A stretch of 64,000 nucleotides of DNA from contig NZ_LR733520.1 in the NCBI RefSeq assembly GCF_902506145.1, positions 250,580 through 314,579 on the forward strand, written 5' to 3'. The notes below the pieces were generated by a model. That model saw nothing but the letters and a program-made list of their open reading frames with translations. It did not search any database and was not told where the DNA came from. Below are positions 37,326-46,734 of this stretch, one piece after another. Within the stretch, counting starts at the first letter, position 1, and every line of letters begins with the position of its first letter. The DNA comes from Burkholderia sp. 8Y (GTDB lineage Bacteria > Pseudomonadota > Gammaproteobacteria > Burkholderiales > Burkholderiaceae). The position numbers were made by a program, and so were the translations under genes.

Positions 37326-38624
37326 TCAGTCGAGCGGCGCCGAACGCAGGTTGCTGACCTGTTGCGGCGACACCGGCGTGCCGTGGTTGCCCCACGACAT
37401 ACGGATGTACGTCACGACCGCGGCGACTTCCGTATCCGACAGCGACTGCGCGAACGGCGGCATGCCGTGCGGCATAGGATTGCCGTCCGTGCTCGGCGGA
37501 TAACCGCCGTTCAACGTCATGCGGATCGGGTTGACGGCCGACGGCATCTGGATCGACTGATTGTTCGCGAGCGGCGGGTAAGCAGGCGGCTTGCCGAGAC
37601 CGTTCTCCGCGTGGCACTTCGCGCAGTTCTCGGTGAACACCTTCTTGCCCATCGTCAGCAGCTCGCCGCCGAACTTCTCGGACGTTTCGAGCTGAAGCGG
37701 TTCCGGCGCTTCCTTCTTCTGCGGAATCGACTTGAGATAAGTCGAGATCGCATTGACGTCCGCGTCGGTCATGTACTGCAGGCTGTTGTGAACCACTTCG
37801 GCCATCGGGCCGAACACCGCGCCGCGCTGCGACACGCCGGTCTTCAGCAGGTCGCTGATGTCCTTGAGGTCCCAGTCGCCGAGACCGGCTTCCTTGTTCG
37901 ACGTCAGCGACGGCGCATACCAGTTCTGGAGCGGAATCAGGCCACCCGCGAACGCGGCGGAGCTGACCGGACCGCCCATCGCGTTGATCGACGTATGGCA
38001 CATGCCGCAGTGGCCGAGCCCCTCGACGAGATACGCGCCACGGTTCCATTCGACCGATTTGGTCGGGTCCGGCTTGTACTCGCCTTCGCTGAAGAACAGC
38101 GTGCGCCAGCCGATCAGCAGATTGCGGTTGTTGAACGGAAAGCGCAGTTCATGCGGACGGCTCGGCTCGGAGACCGGCGGGACCGAACGCAGGTAGGCGT
38201 AGATCGCGTCGGAGTCGGCGCGCGTCACCTTGGTGTAGCTCGTGAACGGGAAGCCGGGGTAGAGCAGGCTGCCGTCCTTCGAGCGGCCGGTGTGCATCGC
38301 GCGATAGAAGTCGTCGGACGTCCATTTGCCAATGCCGTACTTGTCGTCCGGCGTGATGTTCGGCGTGAACATGGTGCCGAACGGCGTCGCCATGGGCAGG
38401 CCGCCCGCGAACTGCTTGCCGCCGCGCACCGTGTGGCAGGCGATACAGTCGCCGGCGCGGGCGAGGTATTCGCCGTGCTTGACGAGTTCGGCTTTATCCG
38501 CCGGGGTCGCCGCGACCGCGCCGCCCGAATGAAGGTTGTCGCCGCCCGACCAGAGGACGGCGCCGGCTGCGACGGCTGCCACCACGACAGCCGAGGAAAG
38601 TGCGAACAGGGACTTGCGTTTCAT
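37326..38624 (-). CDS. Tri-haem membrane-associated cytochrome c (dehydrogenase cytochrome-subunit type)
   Basis: Periplasmic electron-transfer protein of 432 aa. It begins with a signal/anchor segment (MKRKSLFALSSAVVVAAVAA) and carries three CXXCH haem sites: CIACH near 60, CGMCH near 207, CAKCH near 337. This layout matches the cytochrome subunit of alcohol, gluconate or sorbose dehydrogenases, yet no dehydrogenase gene is adjacent. It lies 21 bases downstream of a di-haem cytochrome gene, so the pair may pass electrons on to a terminal oxidase. Confidence 0.92.
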   Translation of the reverse strand: MKRKSLFALSSAVVVAAVAAGAVLWSGGDNLHSGGAVAATPADKAELVKHGEYLARAGDCIACHTVRGGKQFAGGLPMATPFGTMFTPNITPDDKYGIGKWTSDDFYRAMHTGRSKDGSLLYPGFPFTSYTKVTRADSDAIYAYLRSVPPVSEPSRPHELRFPFNNRNLLIGWRTLFFSEGEYKPDPTKSVEWNRGAYLVEGLGHCGMCHTSINAMGGPVSSAAFAGGLIPLQNWYAPSLTSNKEAGLGDWDLKDISDLLKTGVSQRGAVFGPMAEVVHNSLQYMTDADVNAISTYLKSIPQKKEAPEPLQLETSEKFGGELLTMGKKVFTENCAKCHAENGLGKPPAYPPLANNQSIQMPSAVNPIRMTLNGGYPPSTDGNPMPHGMPPFAQSLSDTEVAAVVTYIRMSWGNHGTPVSPQQVSNLRSAPLD

Positions 38625-38645
38625 TGTGTTGTCGCTCCAGACGCC

Positions 38646-39389
38646 TTATTGCGGTTCGCTGCCGCAGACGAGCGGCATCTTCAACGAGCCAGCGGGCGCG
38701 GGCACCGGGTTGGCGGGTGCGGTTTGCGTGGAGAGCCATGCGGCGACGGCGGTCACGTCGTCGTCCGACAGGCGCGAAGCGATCTGCTGCATGCAGTCCG
38801 GCGCCTTCGCGTGACGCGTACCGGACTTCCATGCGCCGACCTGGGCGCTGATGTAGTCCGAATGCAGGCCGACCAGACCGGGGATGGCCGGCTGCATGCC
38901 GGTCAGCGCCTTGCCGTGACACGCCGAGCACGCGGGAATGTTCTTCGACGGATCGCCGTTCAGCACGAGCTGCGAGCCGCGCGCGAGCGTCGTGCCCGAC
39001 ACGTTCGTCTTCGCGGGCGGCGGATACGGCGGACGCTGCTGCGAGAAGTAATTCGCGATCTGATGAAGGTAGTCGTCCGAGAGATACGTGACGAGGTAGT
39101 TCATCGGCGGATACTTGCGCCGCCCTTCGCGGAAATTCTGAAGCTGGTTGTACAGATAGTCGGCGGGCTTGCCGGCAAGACGCGGGAAGTAGTCGTTGTC
39201 CGTGCCTTCGCCATGAACGCCGTGACATGCGGTGCAGCCTTGCACGCGGGCCGCCATGGTATCCGGTGCGATCTGCTGGTTTTGCGCCTGGGCCAGAGCC
39301 TGGCCCGCGCTGAGAACGCCGGCGCTGCCGATCAGTGCCAAGGCGAGCAGCGGACGGAAAATGCGTCTTGAAAACACGCGACACTCCAT
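38646..39389 (-). CDS. Di-haem cytochrome c4-like protein
   Basis: Periplasmic protein of 247 aa. A signal peptide (FRPLLALALIGSAGVLSAG, cleavage after ALA near 33) is followed by two cytochrome domains with haem sites CTACH near 52 and CSACH near 154, each with a distal Met candidate (YPPMNYL and a later GMQPAIPG). The start at 39389 (MECRVFSRRIF) is set by the signal peptide; the longer frame is not signal-like. It is the upstream gene of the cytochrome pair. Confidence 0.92.
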   Translation of the reverse strand: MECRVFSRRIFRPLLALALIGSAGVLSAGQALAQAQNQQIAPDTMAARVQGCTACHGVHGEGTDNDYFPRLAGKPADYLYNQLQNFREGRRKYPPMNYLVTYLSDDYLHQIANYFSQQRPPYPPPAKTNVSGTTLARGSQLVLNGDPSKNIPACSACHGKALTGMQPAIPGLVGLHSDYISAQVGAWKSGTRHAKAPDCMQQIASRLSDDDVTAVAAWLSTQTAPANPVPAPAGSLKMPLVCGSEPQ

Positions 39390-39811
39390 GAAATTCGGGG
39401 ACCTGCCGAGCTTCGTGCGGCTCGGTGCGAAGGTGGCGAACCACGGCCACGCGTACGGTGGCGGAGGGTGGCGGACCACGGCCACAGCGGCTCGAGGAGC
39501 CTCTGATGCGACGCGGAATTCTATCATCGATGCCTGATGGTGACTATTTGACACAACTTTTCGGCCGCGCTGAGGCGGAATCGCGACAAAATGCCGCGCG
39601 ACGGACAAGAACTTTGACATTGCATTGAATCATTGCTCATCAACAAAGAGTCGACGGCGCTCGCCGATGTTTAAGGCGCGCGATGCAATCCGCACTCCGG
39701 TTCGCGTGCGTTCGTTTAGACTTCGCGAGCCGCTTATCTTGCCGACGCATCGATGACCCGCCCGGATCTCCCTACAGCAATTCGCGTTCACGCCTCGACG
39801 GCCGCCGCATC
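39390..39811. other. Gene-free stretch between cytochrome and CopD genes
   Basis: This holds the divergent control regions. A direct repeat of ACCACGGCCAC (near 39438 and 39477) and a tandem GGTGGCGGA are present but short. TTGACATTGC near 39613 could be a -35 element for the CopD gene, without a convincing -10. No gene is seen. Confidence 0.5.
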
Positions 39812-40747
39812 ATGACGGGCGGTTCGTTGTGGTTTCTGCAAATGGTATTTGCCGCGCTGTCGGACGCGGCGTTCGCGTGCGCGCTCGGTGCCGTGCTGCT
39901 CGGCGGCTGGCTGCATCGCGAAAGGGCGGCTGCGGCGGTTTCGCCCGCGCGGCGCGCATCGCGGCGGGCGTCGCGTTTCGGCGTCGTCGCAGCGCTCGTC
40001 TTCGTGCTGTGCGGCTTCGTTTCGCTGTGGCTTCAGTGCGCCGCGATGAGCGGCACGTCGATCGTCGATGCCGGATCGTCGCTGTGGCTCGTCGCGACGG
40101 CCACGCACGCGGGCATCGGCTGGGCGGTGTCGCTGGCGGGCGGCGTGCTGTTCGCGCTCGCCACGGCGACAAGCCGTCCGTTCGACGCGGGGCGGCTCGC
40201 CGTCGCGGCGCTCGGCGCGTTAATCGCGGCAGCGGGGAAGGCGGCGATCGGCCATGCCGCCGACGCGGGCGCGTTCTCGCTCGCGGAGGCCGTGCAGTTG
40301 CTGCACTTGCTCGCGACGGGCGTGTGGGGCGGCGTGGTCATCGCGGGCGCGGCGGTCGTCTTGCCGGCGCTCGATGCGTCAACCGCGCGTGCTTCGCTGT
40401 TGCGCGTGGTCGGGCGCATGTCGAGCGTGGCGACGATCGCGGTGGCCGTCGTGGTCGCGACGGGTCTGTTCAACGCGTGGCGCGGCACCGGCGGATCGGC
40501 TGCGGCGCTCGCGCAAAGCGGCTGGGGACACGCGCTGATCGTGAAAGCGGCGCTCGTCGCGGCGGCGCTGGCGCTCGGCGCGCTGAACCGCTGGTCGGCG
40601 CTGCCGCGCTTGCAACGCACCGCATCGACCACGGACGCGCATACGGTCATCAACTTGATGCGCGTGGAAGCCTTGCTGATGGTGGGCGTGTTCTTCGCGG
40701 CGTCGGTGCTGTCGCACAGCCTGCCGGGTTTCGCGGCCGGCGGTTGA
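39812..40747 (+). CDS. CopD-family copper resistance/uptake membrane protein
   Basis: Integral inner-membrane protein of 311 aa with about eight hydrophobic helices and the CopD signature around AEAVQLLHLLATGVWGGVVI (His-containing helix) and TGLFNAWRGTG. Copper import to the cytoplasm or copper tolerance is the family role. A copC gene normally lies upstream but is absent here. The open frame begins at 39683; ATG 39812 (MTGGSLWFLQM) is chosen because the first helix follows it. Confidence 0.82.
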   Translation: MTGGSLWFLQMVFAALSDAAFACALGAVLLGGWLHRERAAAAVSPARRASRRASRFGVVAALVFVLCGFVSLWLQCAAMSGTSIVDAGSSLWLVATATHAGIGWAVSLAGGVLFALATATSRPFDAGRLAVAALGALIAAAGKAAIGHAADAGAFSLAEAVQLLHLLATGVWGGVVIAGAAVVLPALDASTARASLLRVVGRMSSVATIAVAVVVATGLFNAWRGTGGSAAALAQSGWGHALIVKAALVAAALALGALNRWSALPRLQRTASTTDAHTVINLMRVEALLMVGVFFAASVLSHSLPGFAAGG

Positions 40748-40755
40748 TCGCCGGC

Positions 40756-41055
40756 TCACTCGTAGCCGAGCTTGTGACTCACGATAGGCGCGCAGAATAG
40801 CGCGAGCGCGCATCCCGCCGCTTTGCCCTGTAGCTCAACGAAAGCGGTATGGGATTGGGCAACGAAGAGCACATCGAGCATCTGCGGCAAGCAGAACGCC
40901 GCCGCCAGCACGATGAACCCGCGCGTGACCATCGAGATGCGCCATCCATGCTGCGCGCCGAGCACCGCCGCGATCACGCGCGCCACGCCGAGCGCCACGA
41001 ACGCGCCGACCGCGAGCTGCGCACGGACGGTTTCATCGGGAAGGACGTGCCACAT
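40756..41055 (-). CDS. Small integral membrane protein, function unknown
   Basis: I do not recognise it. The 99-aa protein has about three hydrophobic segments (VGAFVALGVARVIAAVLG, MVTRGFIVLAAAFCLP, AAGCALALFCAPIVS). AGGAG lies 11 bases before ATG 41055; the longer frame to 41178 starts in panB-proximal sequence without support. It is convergent with the CopD gene (nine bases apart), and panB lies upstream on the same strand. Confidence 0.65.
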   Translation of the reverse strand: MWHVLPDETVRAQLAVGAFVALGVARVIAAVLGAQHGWRISMVTRGFIVLAAAFCLPQMLDVLFVAQSHTAFVELQGKAAGCALALFCAPIVSHKLGYE

Positions 41056-41178
41056 GATCGTTCTCGCTCCTGGCTGACGGTTCAGCTTGGTGTGCAAGAC
41101 AGTGTGCAAGAAGCTCGCCCGTCCGGTCTGTTCGTGAGAGCGCAAACGGGCGCGCGGTACGGCGCAAAACCGAAACAA

Positions 41179-41994
41179 TCAGAACGTGTGCTCGGGACCG
41201 GGAAAACTGCCGTCCTTCACGGCGCGCACATAAGCTTCGACGGCCGCGAAAATGCTCGGCTGGCCTTGCATGAAATCCTTGACGAAGCGCGGACGCTTGC
41301 CGGGAAAGATGCCGAGCATGTCGTGAAGCACGAGCACTTGCCCCGAACAGTCGATGCCCGCGCCAATGCCGATGGTCGGAATCGCGAGTTGTTGCGTCAC
41401 TTCGCGCGCGACGAGCGTCGGCACCGCTTCGATCACGAGCAGTTGCGCGCCCGCTTGCTGAAGCGCGAGCGCGTCGCGGCGCATCTGTTCCGCGGCCGCC
41501 TCCGACTTACCCTGCACCTTGAAGCCGCCGAACGCATGCACCGACTGCGGCGTGAGCCCGACGTGCCCGCACACCGGAATCGAACGCTCGACGAGGTAAC
41601 GCACCGTGTCCGCGAGCCATTCGCCGCCTTCGAGCTTCACCATCTGCGCGCCCGCGCGCATCAGCTTGACGGCGTTGGCATACGCTTCCTCGCGCGAACC
41701 GATTGTGCCAAACGGCATGTCCGCGACGATCAGCGCGCTCTTGTTGCCGCGCGCCACCGATGCCGTGTGATACGCGATGTCGTCCAGCGTCACGGGCAGG
41801 GTCGTCCCGTGCCCTTGCAGGACGTTGCCGAGGGAGTCGCCGATCAGCATCACATCGACGCCCGCGCGGTCGAGCAGCGCCGCGAAGCTCGCGTCGTAGC
41901 ACGTGAGCATCGCGATACGCTGGCCTGCCTCGCGCATGGCCTGCAGCTTCGGAACGGTGATCGTCGAACGGCTGGTTTCCTGCAGATACGTCAT
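41179..41994 (-). CDS. panB: 3-methyl-2-oxobutanoate hydroxymethyltransferase
   Basis: First step of pantothenate synthesis: ketoisovalerate plus methylene-THF gives ketopantoate. The 271-aa TIM-barrel protein carries [33 protein letters not shown] (Mg and substrate region), KLEGGEW and the catalytic Glu in VIEAVP. It follows the deoxynucleoside-kinase gene by 42 bases; the folK-dNK-panB order is usual in Burkholderia. Confidence 0.97.
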   Translation of the reverse strand: MTYLQETSRSTITVPKLQAMREAGQRIAMLTCYDASFAALLDRAGVDVMLIGDSLGNVLQGHGTTLPVTLDDIAYHTASVARGNKSALIVADMPFGTIGSREEAYANAVKLMRAGAQMVKLEGGEWLADTVRYLVERSIPVCGHVGLTPQSVHAFGGFKVQGKSEAAAEQMRRDALALQQAGAQLLVIEAVPTLVAREVTQQLAIPTIGIGAGIDCSGQVLVLHDMLGIFPGKRPRFVKDFMQGQPSIFAAVEAYVRAVKDGSFPGPEHTF

Positions 41995-42036
41995 GATGAT
42001 TTCACTGGAAATGGCGCGCGGGCGTGCAGCGAACGC

Positions 42037-42717
42037 TCACACCGATACGCCTTTGACAAAGAATTCCTTGCGCCCGCGCATGGTCTCGATACGCTCGACG
42101 AGCAGTTCCAGATCGTCGTCCGACGCGACCGGATTCAGATGCTCCGCGTTGACCGTGAGCAGGGGCGTGGCGTCGTAGTGATAGAAGAAGTCGTTGTACG
42201 CGTCGGTCAGCGCGCGCAGGTATGAGTCGGAGATTTGCAGCTCCATCGGCAGCGCGCGTTTCTGGATGCGCGAGAACAGCACTTCCGGGCTCGCCTGCAA
42301 ATACACGACGAGATCCGGCGCGGGCGCGCTCGCCGCGATGCGCGAGGCGATATCCCGGTACAGGTTGAACTCGTCGTCGGTCAGCGTGAGGCGCGCAAAG
42401 AGATCGCTCTTTTGCGTGAGAAAGTCGGCGATCAGCGGCGTGTTCTGCGTGAGCATGTCGGCCACTTCGCGCGTTTGCGCGACGCGCTGCAAAGCGAAAC
42501 TCAACTGCGTCGAGAGCGCGTGGCGCGTCGTGTCGCGATAAAAGCGTTCGAGGAACGGGTTGTCCTGCGGGCGCTCGAAAAGCGTACGCATGGACCAGCG
42601 TTCGGCGAGCCGCGTTGCCAGCGTCGTCTTGCCGACGCCGATCGGCCCTTCGATCGCGATATAACGATGCGGCGGCCGCAGTTGCGGCGCCGTTACGGTG
42701 AGTGGCGGAACGCTCAT
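42037..42717 (-). CDS. Deoxyadenosine/deoxycytidine-type deoxynucleoside kinase
   Basis: Salvages deoxynucleosides by 5'-phosphorylation. The 226-aa P-loop protein has Walker A IEGPIGVGKTTLA near residue 22, then FERPQDNPFLERFY, and the DRS-like region and lid LFSRIQKRALPMELQI of the dNK family. The start overlaps the folK stop by four bases (ATGA), so translation is coupled. The very long open frame upstream is the folK region read in another phase. Confidence 0.9.
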   Translation of the reverse strand: MSVPPLTVTAPQLRPPHRYIAIEGPIGVGKTTLATRLAERWSMRTLFERPQDNPFLERFYRDTTRHALSTQLSFALQRVAQTREVADMLTQNTPLIADFLTQKSDLFARLTLTDDEFNLYRDIASRIAASAPAPDLVVYLQASPEVLFSRIQKRALPMELQISDSYLRALTDAYNDFFYHYDATPLLTVNAEHLNPVASDDDLELLVERIETMRGRKEFFVKGVSV

Positions 42718-43268
42718 CGGCAGTTGGCTTTGGTGGAGACGATGGAGGCTTCTGCCGCAGCCGGCTGCGCGGCAGGCGCCGCGCACTGGCATACGGCGAC
42801 TTTCTCGATACGCTGATCGGCGACGCCCGCGACGAACGCATCGGCGCGGCCGCGTTGCGGAATGATGAGATCGGGTTCGAGCTCGACGAGCGGCACGAGC
42901 ACGAACGCGCGCTCGGTCATGCGCGGATGCGGCACGACGAGATCCATGTCGTCGATGCTGAACGCGCCGTAGAGCAGGATATCGAGGTCGAGCGTGCGCG
43001 GCGCATTGCGATACGGCCGCTCGCGCCCGAACTGTTCTTCGATGAGATGGCACAGGCGCAGCAGCGCGCGCGCGGGCAACGTCGTTTCGAGCTTCACGAC
43101 GCAATTGAAGTAATCGTCGCCGGATGCGTCGATGGGCGCGGTGCGATACAGGCTCGACTTCGCGAGCACGGTGATCGTGCGCTGCTGGGCGAGACACACG
43201 ACTGCGTCTTTCAGCGTTTGGCGCGCATCGCCGAGATTCGCTCCGAGGCCGAGAAAAGCAATCGTCAT
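42714..43268 (-). CDS. folK: 2-amino-4-hydroxy-6-hydroxymethyldihydropteridine pyrophosphokinase
   Basis: Folate enzyme that pyrophosphorylates hydroxymethyldihydropterin. The 184-aa protein begins MTIAFLGLGANLGD. The HPPK signature RTLDLDILLYG and VVPHPRMTERAFVLVPL are both present. The last about 30 residues are an Ala-rich tail without family counterpart. It forms an overlapping pair with the downstream deoxynucleoside kinase gene; pabB at the left edge belongs to the same folate pathway. Confidence 0.96.
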   Translation of the reverse strand: MTIAFLGLGANLGDARQTLKDAVVCLAQQRTITVLAKSSLYRTAPIDASGDDYFNCVVKLETTLPARALLRLCHLIEEQFGRERPYRNAPRTLDLDILLYGAFSIDDMDLVVPHPRMTERAFVLVPLVELEPDLIIPQRGRADAFVAGVADQRIEKVAVCQCAAPAAQPAAAEASIVSTKANCR

Positions 43269-43373
43269 GGCAGAAGTCCTACGCGTAGGTCCTGGGCGAT
43301 GCAGCGAAGCGTCGAAACGCCGGCACGCTGCCCGGGTGCAAACCGTTATCCGCTACTGTAGCGAAAACCGGCT

Positions 43374-44993
43374 CTATTCGTTGTCCGCGCCTTCGTTTTT
43401 CGGCGCAGCGCCGGCTTCGTTCGCGACACGGTCGGAATCCGCCTCGCGCTCGCCATCGGCCGCTGCGTGTTGTGCGCCTTCGCCGGCCTCGCTTGTCTTG
43501 CGCTTCGCGTTGCTGCGCCGGCGGCGCTTCTTCGGCGCGGCGCGCTCCTTGCCGCCTTGCGTCAACAAGGCTTCGCGCGCGGCGCCGTCACCGTCGATGA
43601 ACTCGGTCCACCATTGGCCGATGGCCGCATCCAGTTCGCCCGATTCGCACCGCAGCAGCAGGAAATCATAACCCGCTCGGAACCGTTGATGTTCCAGCAG
43701 CTTCATCGCGCTGCGGCCGCGCTTTTCCAGCCGATGCTGCAAGCCCCAGATCTCGCGCATGTCGGCCGAATAACGCTTGTGGATCGCGAGCTTCTCGGTC
43801 TGCATGTCGAGGACATCGTCCATGGCGCGGTTCAGCGCGGGCACCGGATAGTCGCCCGCGCCCGTGTACTTCTGCCAGCGCGTCTGCACGTCGTGCCACA
43901 AGAGCGTGGCGAAGAGGAAGCTCGGCGATACCGGCTTGCCCGCGCGCACGCGCTCGTCGGTGCTGGTGAGCGCGAGCGTCACGAACTTTTCGCCGTGCGG
44001 CTGTTCGAGCACGACATCGAGCAGCGGCAGCACGCCGTGATGCAAGCCTTCCTGACGCAGACGCGTGAGACACGCGAGCGCGTGGCCGGAGAGCAGCAGC
44101 TTGAGCATCTCGTCGAAGAGACGCGCGGCCGGCACGTTGTCCATCAGGTCGGCGAGTTCCTTGATCGGCGCGCGCGTCGCTTCGTCGATCTCGAAGCCGA
44201 GCTTGGCCGCGAAGCGCACGACGCGCAGCATGCGTACCGGGTCTTCGCGATAACGCGTGGCCGGATCGCCGATCATGCGCAAGAGACGCGCGCGAATGTC
44301 GGCCATGCCGTCGTGATAATCCAGCACGGTTTGCGTGGCCGGATCGTAGTACATCGCGTTGATGGTGAAGTCGCGGCGCGTGGCGTCTTCGTGCTGCTCG
44401 CCCCACACGTTGTCGCGCAGCACGCGGCCGCTCGCGTCCACCGCGTGCGTGCGCATGTCCAGTTCGCCGCGCCGGTAGCGCCGCGGCGCTTCGGCGGCGG
44501 GCTCGGGCGGCGCGTCGACGAGCGCGCGGAACGTGGACGTTTCGATGATCTCCTGCCCGAACTGCACGTGCACGATCTGAAAGCGCCGCCCGATGATGCG
44601 CGCCCGGCGAAAGAGCCGCTGCACTTCGTCGGGCGTGGCGTCGGTGGCGACATCGAAATCTTTCGGCGCGACGCCGAGCAGAAGATCGCGCACCGCACCG
44701 CCGACGATGAACGCCCGATGCCCCGCCTGCTGCAAGCCTTCAGTCACGCGCACGGCGTTCCTCGAGATCAGCGACGGATCGATGCCGTGAATGTCCGACG
44801 ACAGAATCACCGGCACGTTCGGGTCGCGCTTGGGCGGCGCGGCGGCCTTCTTGCGCGTGATGCGCGTGCTCTTGCGGGCGGCGGCTTTCGCTTCGGTGGG
44901 TTCGGCGGATGCGCCCGGCGTGTCGTTCGGAGCGCCTTCGCTGGAATCGGCGCTCTCTTGTCCGAACAGCTTGCGGATGAGTTTTTTAATCAC
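43374..44993 (-). CDS. pcnB: Poly(A) polymerase I
   Basis: Polyadenylates RNA 3' ends for decay and plasmid RNAI control. The 539-aa nucleotidyltransferase has IVGGAVRDLLLG, the catalytic KDFDVATDATP (DXD) and an RNA-binding domain. The C-terminal basic KKRRRRSNAKRK tail is typical. The start is GTG at 44993 and the next codon is ATT, giving GTG-ATT-AAA; an AUU start two codons in would also be possible. The start overlaps the upstream HAD gene stop by eight bases. The N-terminal 60 residues are a low-complexity linker. Confidence 0.95.
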   Translation of the reverse strand: MIKKLIRKLFGQESADSSEGAPNDTPGASAEPTEAKAAARKSTRITRKKAAAPPKRDPNVPVILSSDIHGIDPSLISRNAVRVTEGLQQAGHRAFIVGGAVRDLLLGVAPKDFDVATDATPDEVQRLFRRARIIGRRFQIVHVQFGQEIIETSTFRALVDAPPEPAAEAPRRYRRGELDMRTHAVDASGRVLRDNVWGEQHEDATRRDFTINAMYYDPATQTVLDYHDGMADIRARLLRMIGDPATRYREDPVRMLRVVRFAAKLGFEIDEATRAPIKELADLMDNVPAARLFDEMLKLLLSGHALACLTRLRQEGLHHGVLPLLDVVLEQPHGEKFVTLALTSTDERVRAGKPVSPSFLFATLLWHDVQTRWQKYTGAGDYPVPALNRAMDDVLDMQTEKLAIHKRYSADMREIWGLQHRLEKRGRSAMKLLEHQRFRAGYDFLLLRCESGELDAAIGQWWTEFIDGDGAAREALLTQGGKERAAPKKRRRRSNAKRKTSEAGEGAQHAAADGEREADSDRVANEAGAAPKNEGADNE

Positions 44994-45672
44994 GTGTATC
45001 GAAGAGGTTCAGGATGCGCCAGCCTTTGGCTTGCGCATGCGCGCGCAGGGTGTCGTCCGGATTGGTGGCGATCGGGTCCGTGACGCGCTCGAGCAGCGGG
45101 ATGTCGTTATGCGAGTCGCTATAGAAATAGCTGCGCTTGAAGTCGCCGAGCGTCTTGCCGAGCGACGCGAGCCATTCTTCCACGCGCACGATCTTGCCCT
45201 CGCGATAACTCGGCGTGCCGCGCGGCCTGCCGGTGAAGGCGCCGTGCGGATGATCGCCGACCGTTTCGACTTCGCACGCGATCAGCGTCTCGATGCCGAA
45301 CGCTTCCGCGATGGGCGCGGTGATGAACGCGTTCGTCGCGGTCACGAGGCAGCACAGATCGCCGTCGTCCTGATGCTCGCGCACGAGCGTGACGGCGGCC
45401 GGCACGATGCGCGGATTGATGACCTCGTGCATGAACTGCGCGTGCCAGTCGGCGAGCTGTTCGCGGGAGTACTTCGCGAGCGGCGCGAGCATCGCGTGCA
45501 GGTACGCGTTGATGTCGAGCACGCCCGCCTTGTAGTCGGCATAGAAGGCGTCGTTCTGACGCGCGAAATCCGTCGCGTCAACGATGCCGAGCTTCACCAT
45601 GAAGCGGCCCCATTCGTGGTCGCTGTCGGTGGGAATGAGCGTGTGGTCGAGATCGAAGAGGGCAAGGTTCAT
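44986..45672 (-). CDS. HAD-superfamily phosphatase (SerB/HAD-IB type)
   Basis: Cytoplasmic hydrolase of 228 aa. Nucleophile motif I is LALFDLDHTLIPTDSD at the N-terminus, motif II is LVTATN, and motif III/IV is SDSHNDIPLLE. The HAD-IB cap region lies between. The substrate is unknown; phosphoserine or histidinol phosphate are the family possibilities. It is located between hda and pcnB, overlapping pcnB by eight bases and starting 11 bases after the hda stop. Confidence 0.9.
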   Translation of the reverse strand: MNLALFDLDHTLIPTDSDHEWGRFMVKLGIVDATDFARQNDAFYADYKAGVLDINAYLHAMLAPLAKYSREQLADWHAQFMHEVINPRIVPAAVTLVREHQDDGDLCCLVTATNAFITAPIAEAFGIETLIACEVETVGDHPHGAFTGRPRGTPSYREGKIVRVEEWLASLGKTLGDFKRSYFYSDSHNDIPLLERVTDPIATNPDDTLRAHAQAKGWRILNLFDTRD

Positions 45673-45683
45673 GGGAGCGCATT

Positions 45684-46499
45684 CTACTTGAAGCGGGTCG
45701 GAACGTTGTCCGGTGCGGCGTCGGCGTCGGGCGCGGCCGAAAGCGGCGCGGCGCGTTCGTCGCCCTGCGCGTCCTGCGGCGTGTCCGGCGTGACGGCCAC
45801 GAGCGGCCCCACGCGCCCGGTTTGCGACAGCATTGAGCGCAAGAGCGCGCGCGTGACCCTGCGCTTCTGTTCGAGCGAGAAACGGTCGAGGTCGTCGAAA
45901 AGCGCCATCAGACTCGGCATGTCGCGGCGGAAATGCGTGAGCAGATAGGCGGGCACGTCTTCCGCGAGCACGATGCCGCGCTCGTGCGCCGCGTGCTTCA
46001 GCACCGACGCCTTCGCTTCATCGGAGAGCGGCAGCACATGAAACACGAGGCCCCAGCCGAGGCGGGTGCGCAGGTCTTCGCGCACGGCGAGCGTCATCGG
46101 TGCGGCGTTGCCGGTGGCGACGAGCGCGCTCGCCGGATACGCCCGCACTTCGTTGAACAGATTGAAGAGCGCGATCTGCTGCGCGGGGACAAGGCGGTCG
46201 CAGTCGTCGACGGCGTAGAGCGCGACCTGCGGATCGAAGCAGAACGCGTTCAGCGTGCTTTGCGGACTCAGATAACGGGCGCGGCTGCCCGCTTCGTGGA
46301 CGAGCGCATGAAGCAGATGACTGCGCCCGCTGCCGGGCTCGCCCCACACATAGAACGTGCGGTCCGCGACCGGTCCGGCCGCGAGCGCGCCTTCGAGCTC
46401 GCGCAACCGCGTGACCAGTTCGTGGTTGCCGGCGGCGAAGAAATTATCGAAGGTGGCGGGCGGCGGGGTGCCGAGGTCGAGCGTCAGTTGGCGTTGCAC
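45684..46499 (-). CDS. hda: DnaA regulatory inactivator Hda
   Basis: Works with the sliding clamp to stimulate hydrolysis of ATP bound to DnaA. The 271-aa AAA+ protein begins with the clamp-binding motif QLTLDL (residues 4-9). It contains the DnaA-like Walker A variant [13 protein letters not shown] and the Walker B region [10 protein letters not shown]. The C-terminus is a short Ala/Asp tail. Start codon is GTG at 46499. It is divergent from purM with 235 bases between starts. Confidence 0.93.
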   Translation of the reverse strand: MQRQLTLDLGTPPPATFDNFFAAGNHELVTRLRELEGALAAGPVADRTFYVWGEPGSGRSHLLHALVHEAGSRARYLSPQSTLNAFCFDPQVALYAVDDCDRLVPAQQIALFNLFNEVRAYPASALVATGNAAPMTLAVREDLRTRLGWGLVFHVLPLSDEAKASVLKHAAHERGIVLAEDVPAYLLTHFRRDMPSLMALFDDLDRFSLEQKRRVTRALLRSMLSQTGRVGPLVAVTPDTPQDAQGDERAAPLSAAPDADAAPDNVPTRFK

Positions 46500-46695
46500 G
46501 GGGAATGGATGTCGTCGGCTGGATGCTGCGTTCTCTCGAAAACTGGCGGCGCACGCATCACAAATGCGGGGGAGGCCGCCTGCGACAAGCGGCGGGGCCC
46601 GCCGGCGCGTTTCGTCGGCGGGGCCGCTTTGTCTCGAAAAGGCGCTGCCGCGCGGCGGTGAAAGCTGCCGGGCGACCGTCCTCGGATCATCATCG

Positions 46696-46714
46696 GGTAA
46701 AATCGCATTTTACC
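46696..46714. promoter_or_regulatory. 19-bp inverted repeat in the purM promoter region
   Basis: GGTAAAAT CGC ATTTTACC is a perfect inverted repeat ending 20 bases before the purM ATG. TAAAAT at 46698-46703 can serve as a -10 element, a common form in Burkholderia promoters. A repressor site overlapping the -10 is a reasonable guess. Confidence 0.5.
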
Positions 46715-46734
46715 GACCTTCTCGCTCTCGCCCC

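Noticed and set aside
37296-39371. Long plus-strand open frame opposite the cytochrome genes
   Set aside because: Composition is Arg/Val/His-rich and unlike any protein; the antisense genes have signal peptides and haem motifs.
39438-39488. Direct repeat ACCACGGCCAC and tandem GGTGGCGGA as a repeat array
   Set aside because: Only two short copies; too little for a CRISPR or regulatory array.
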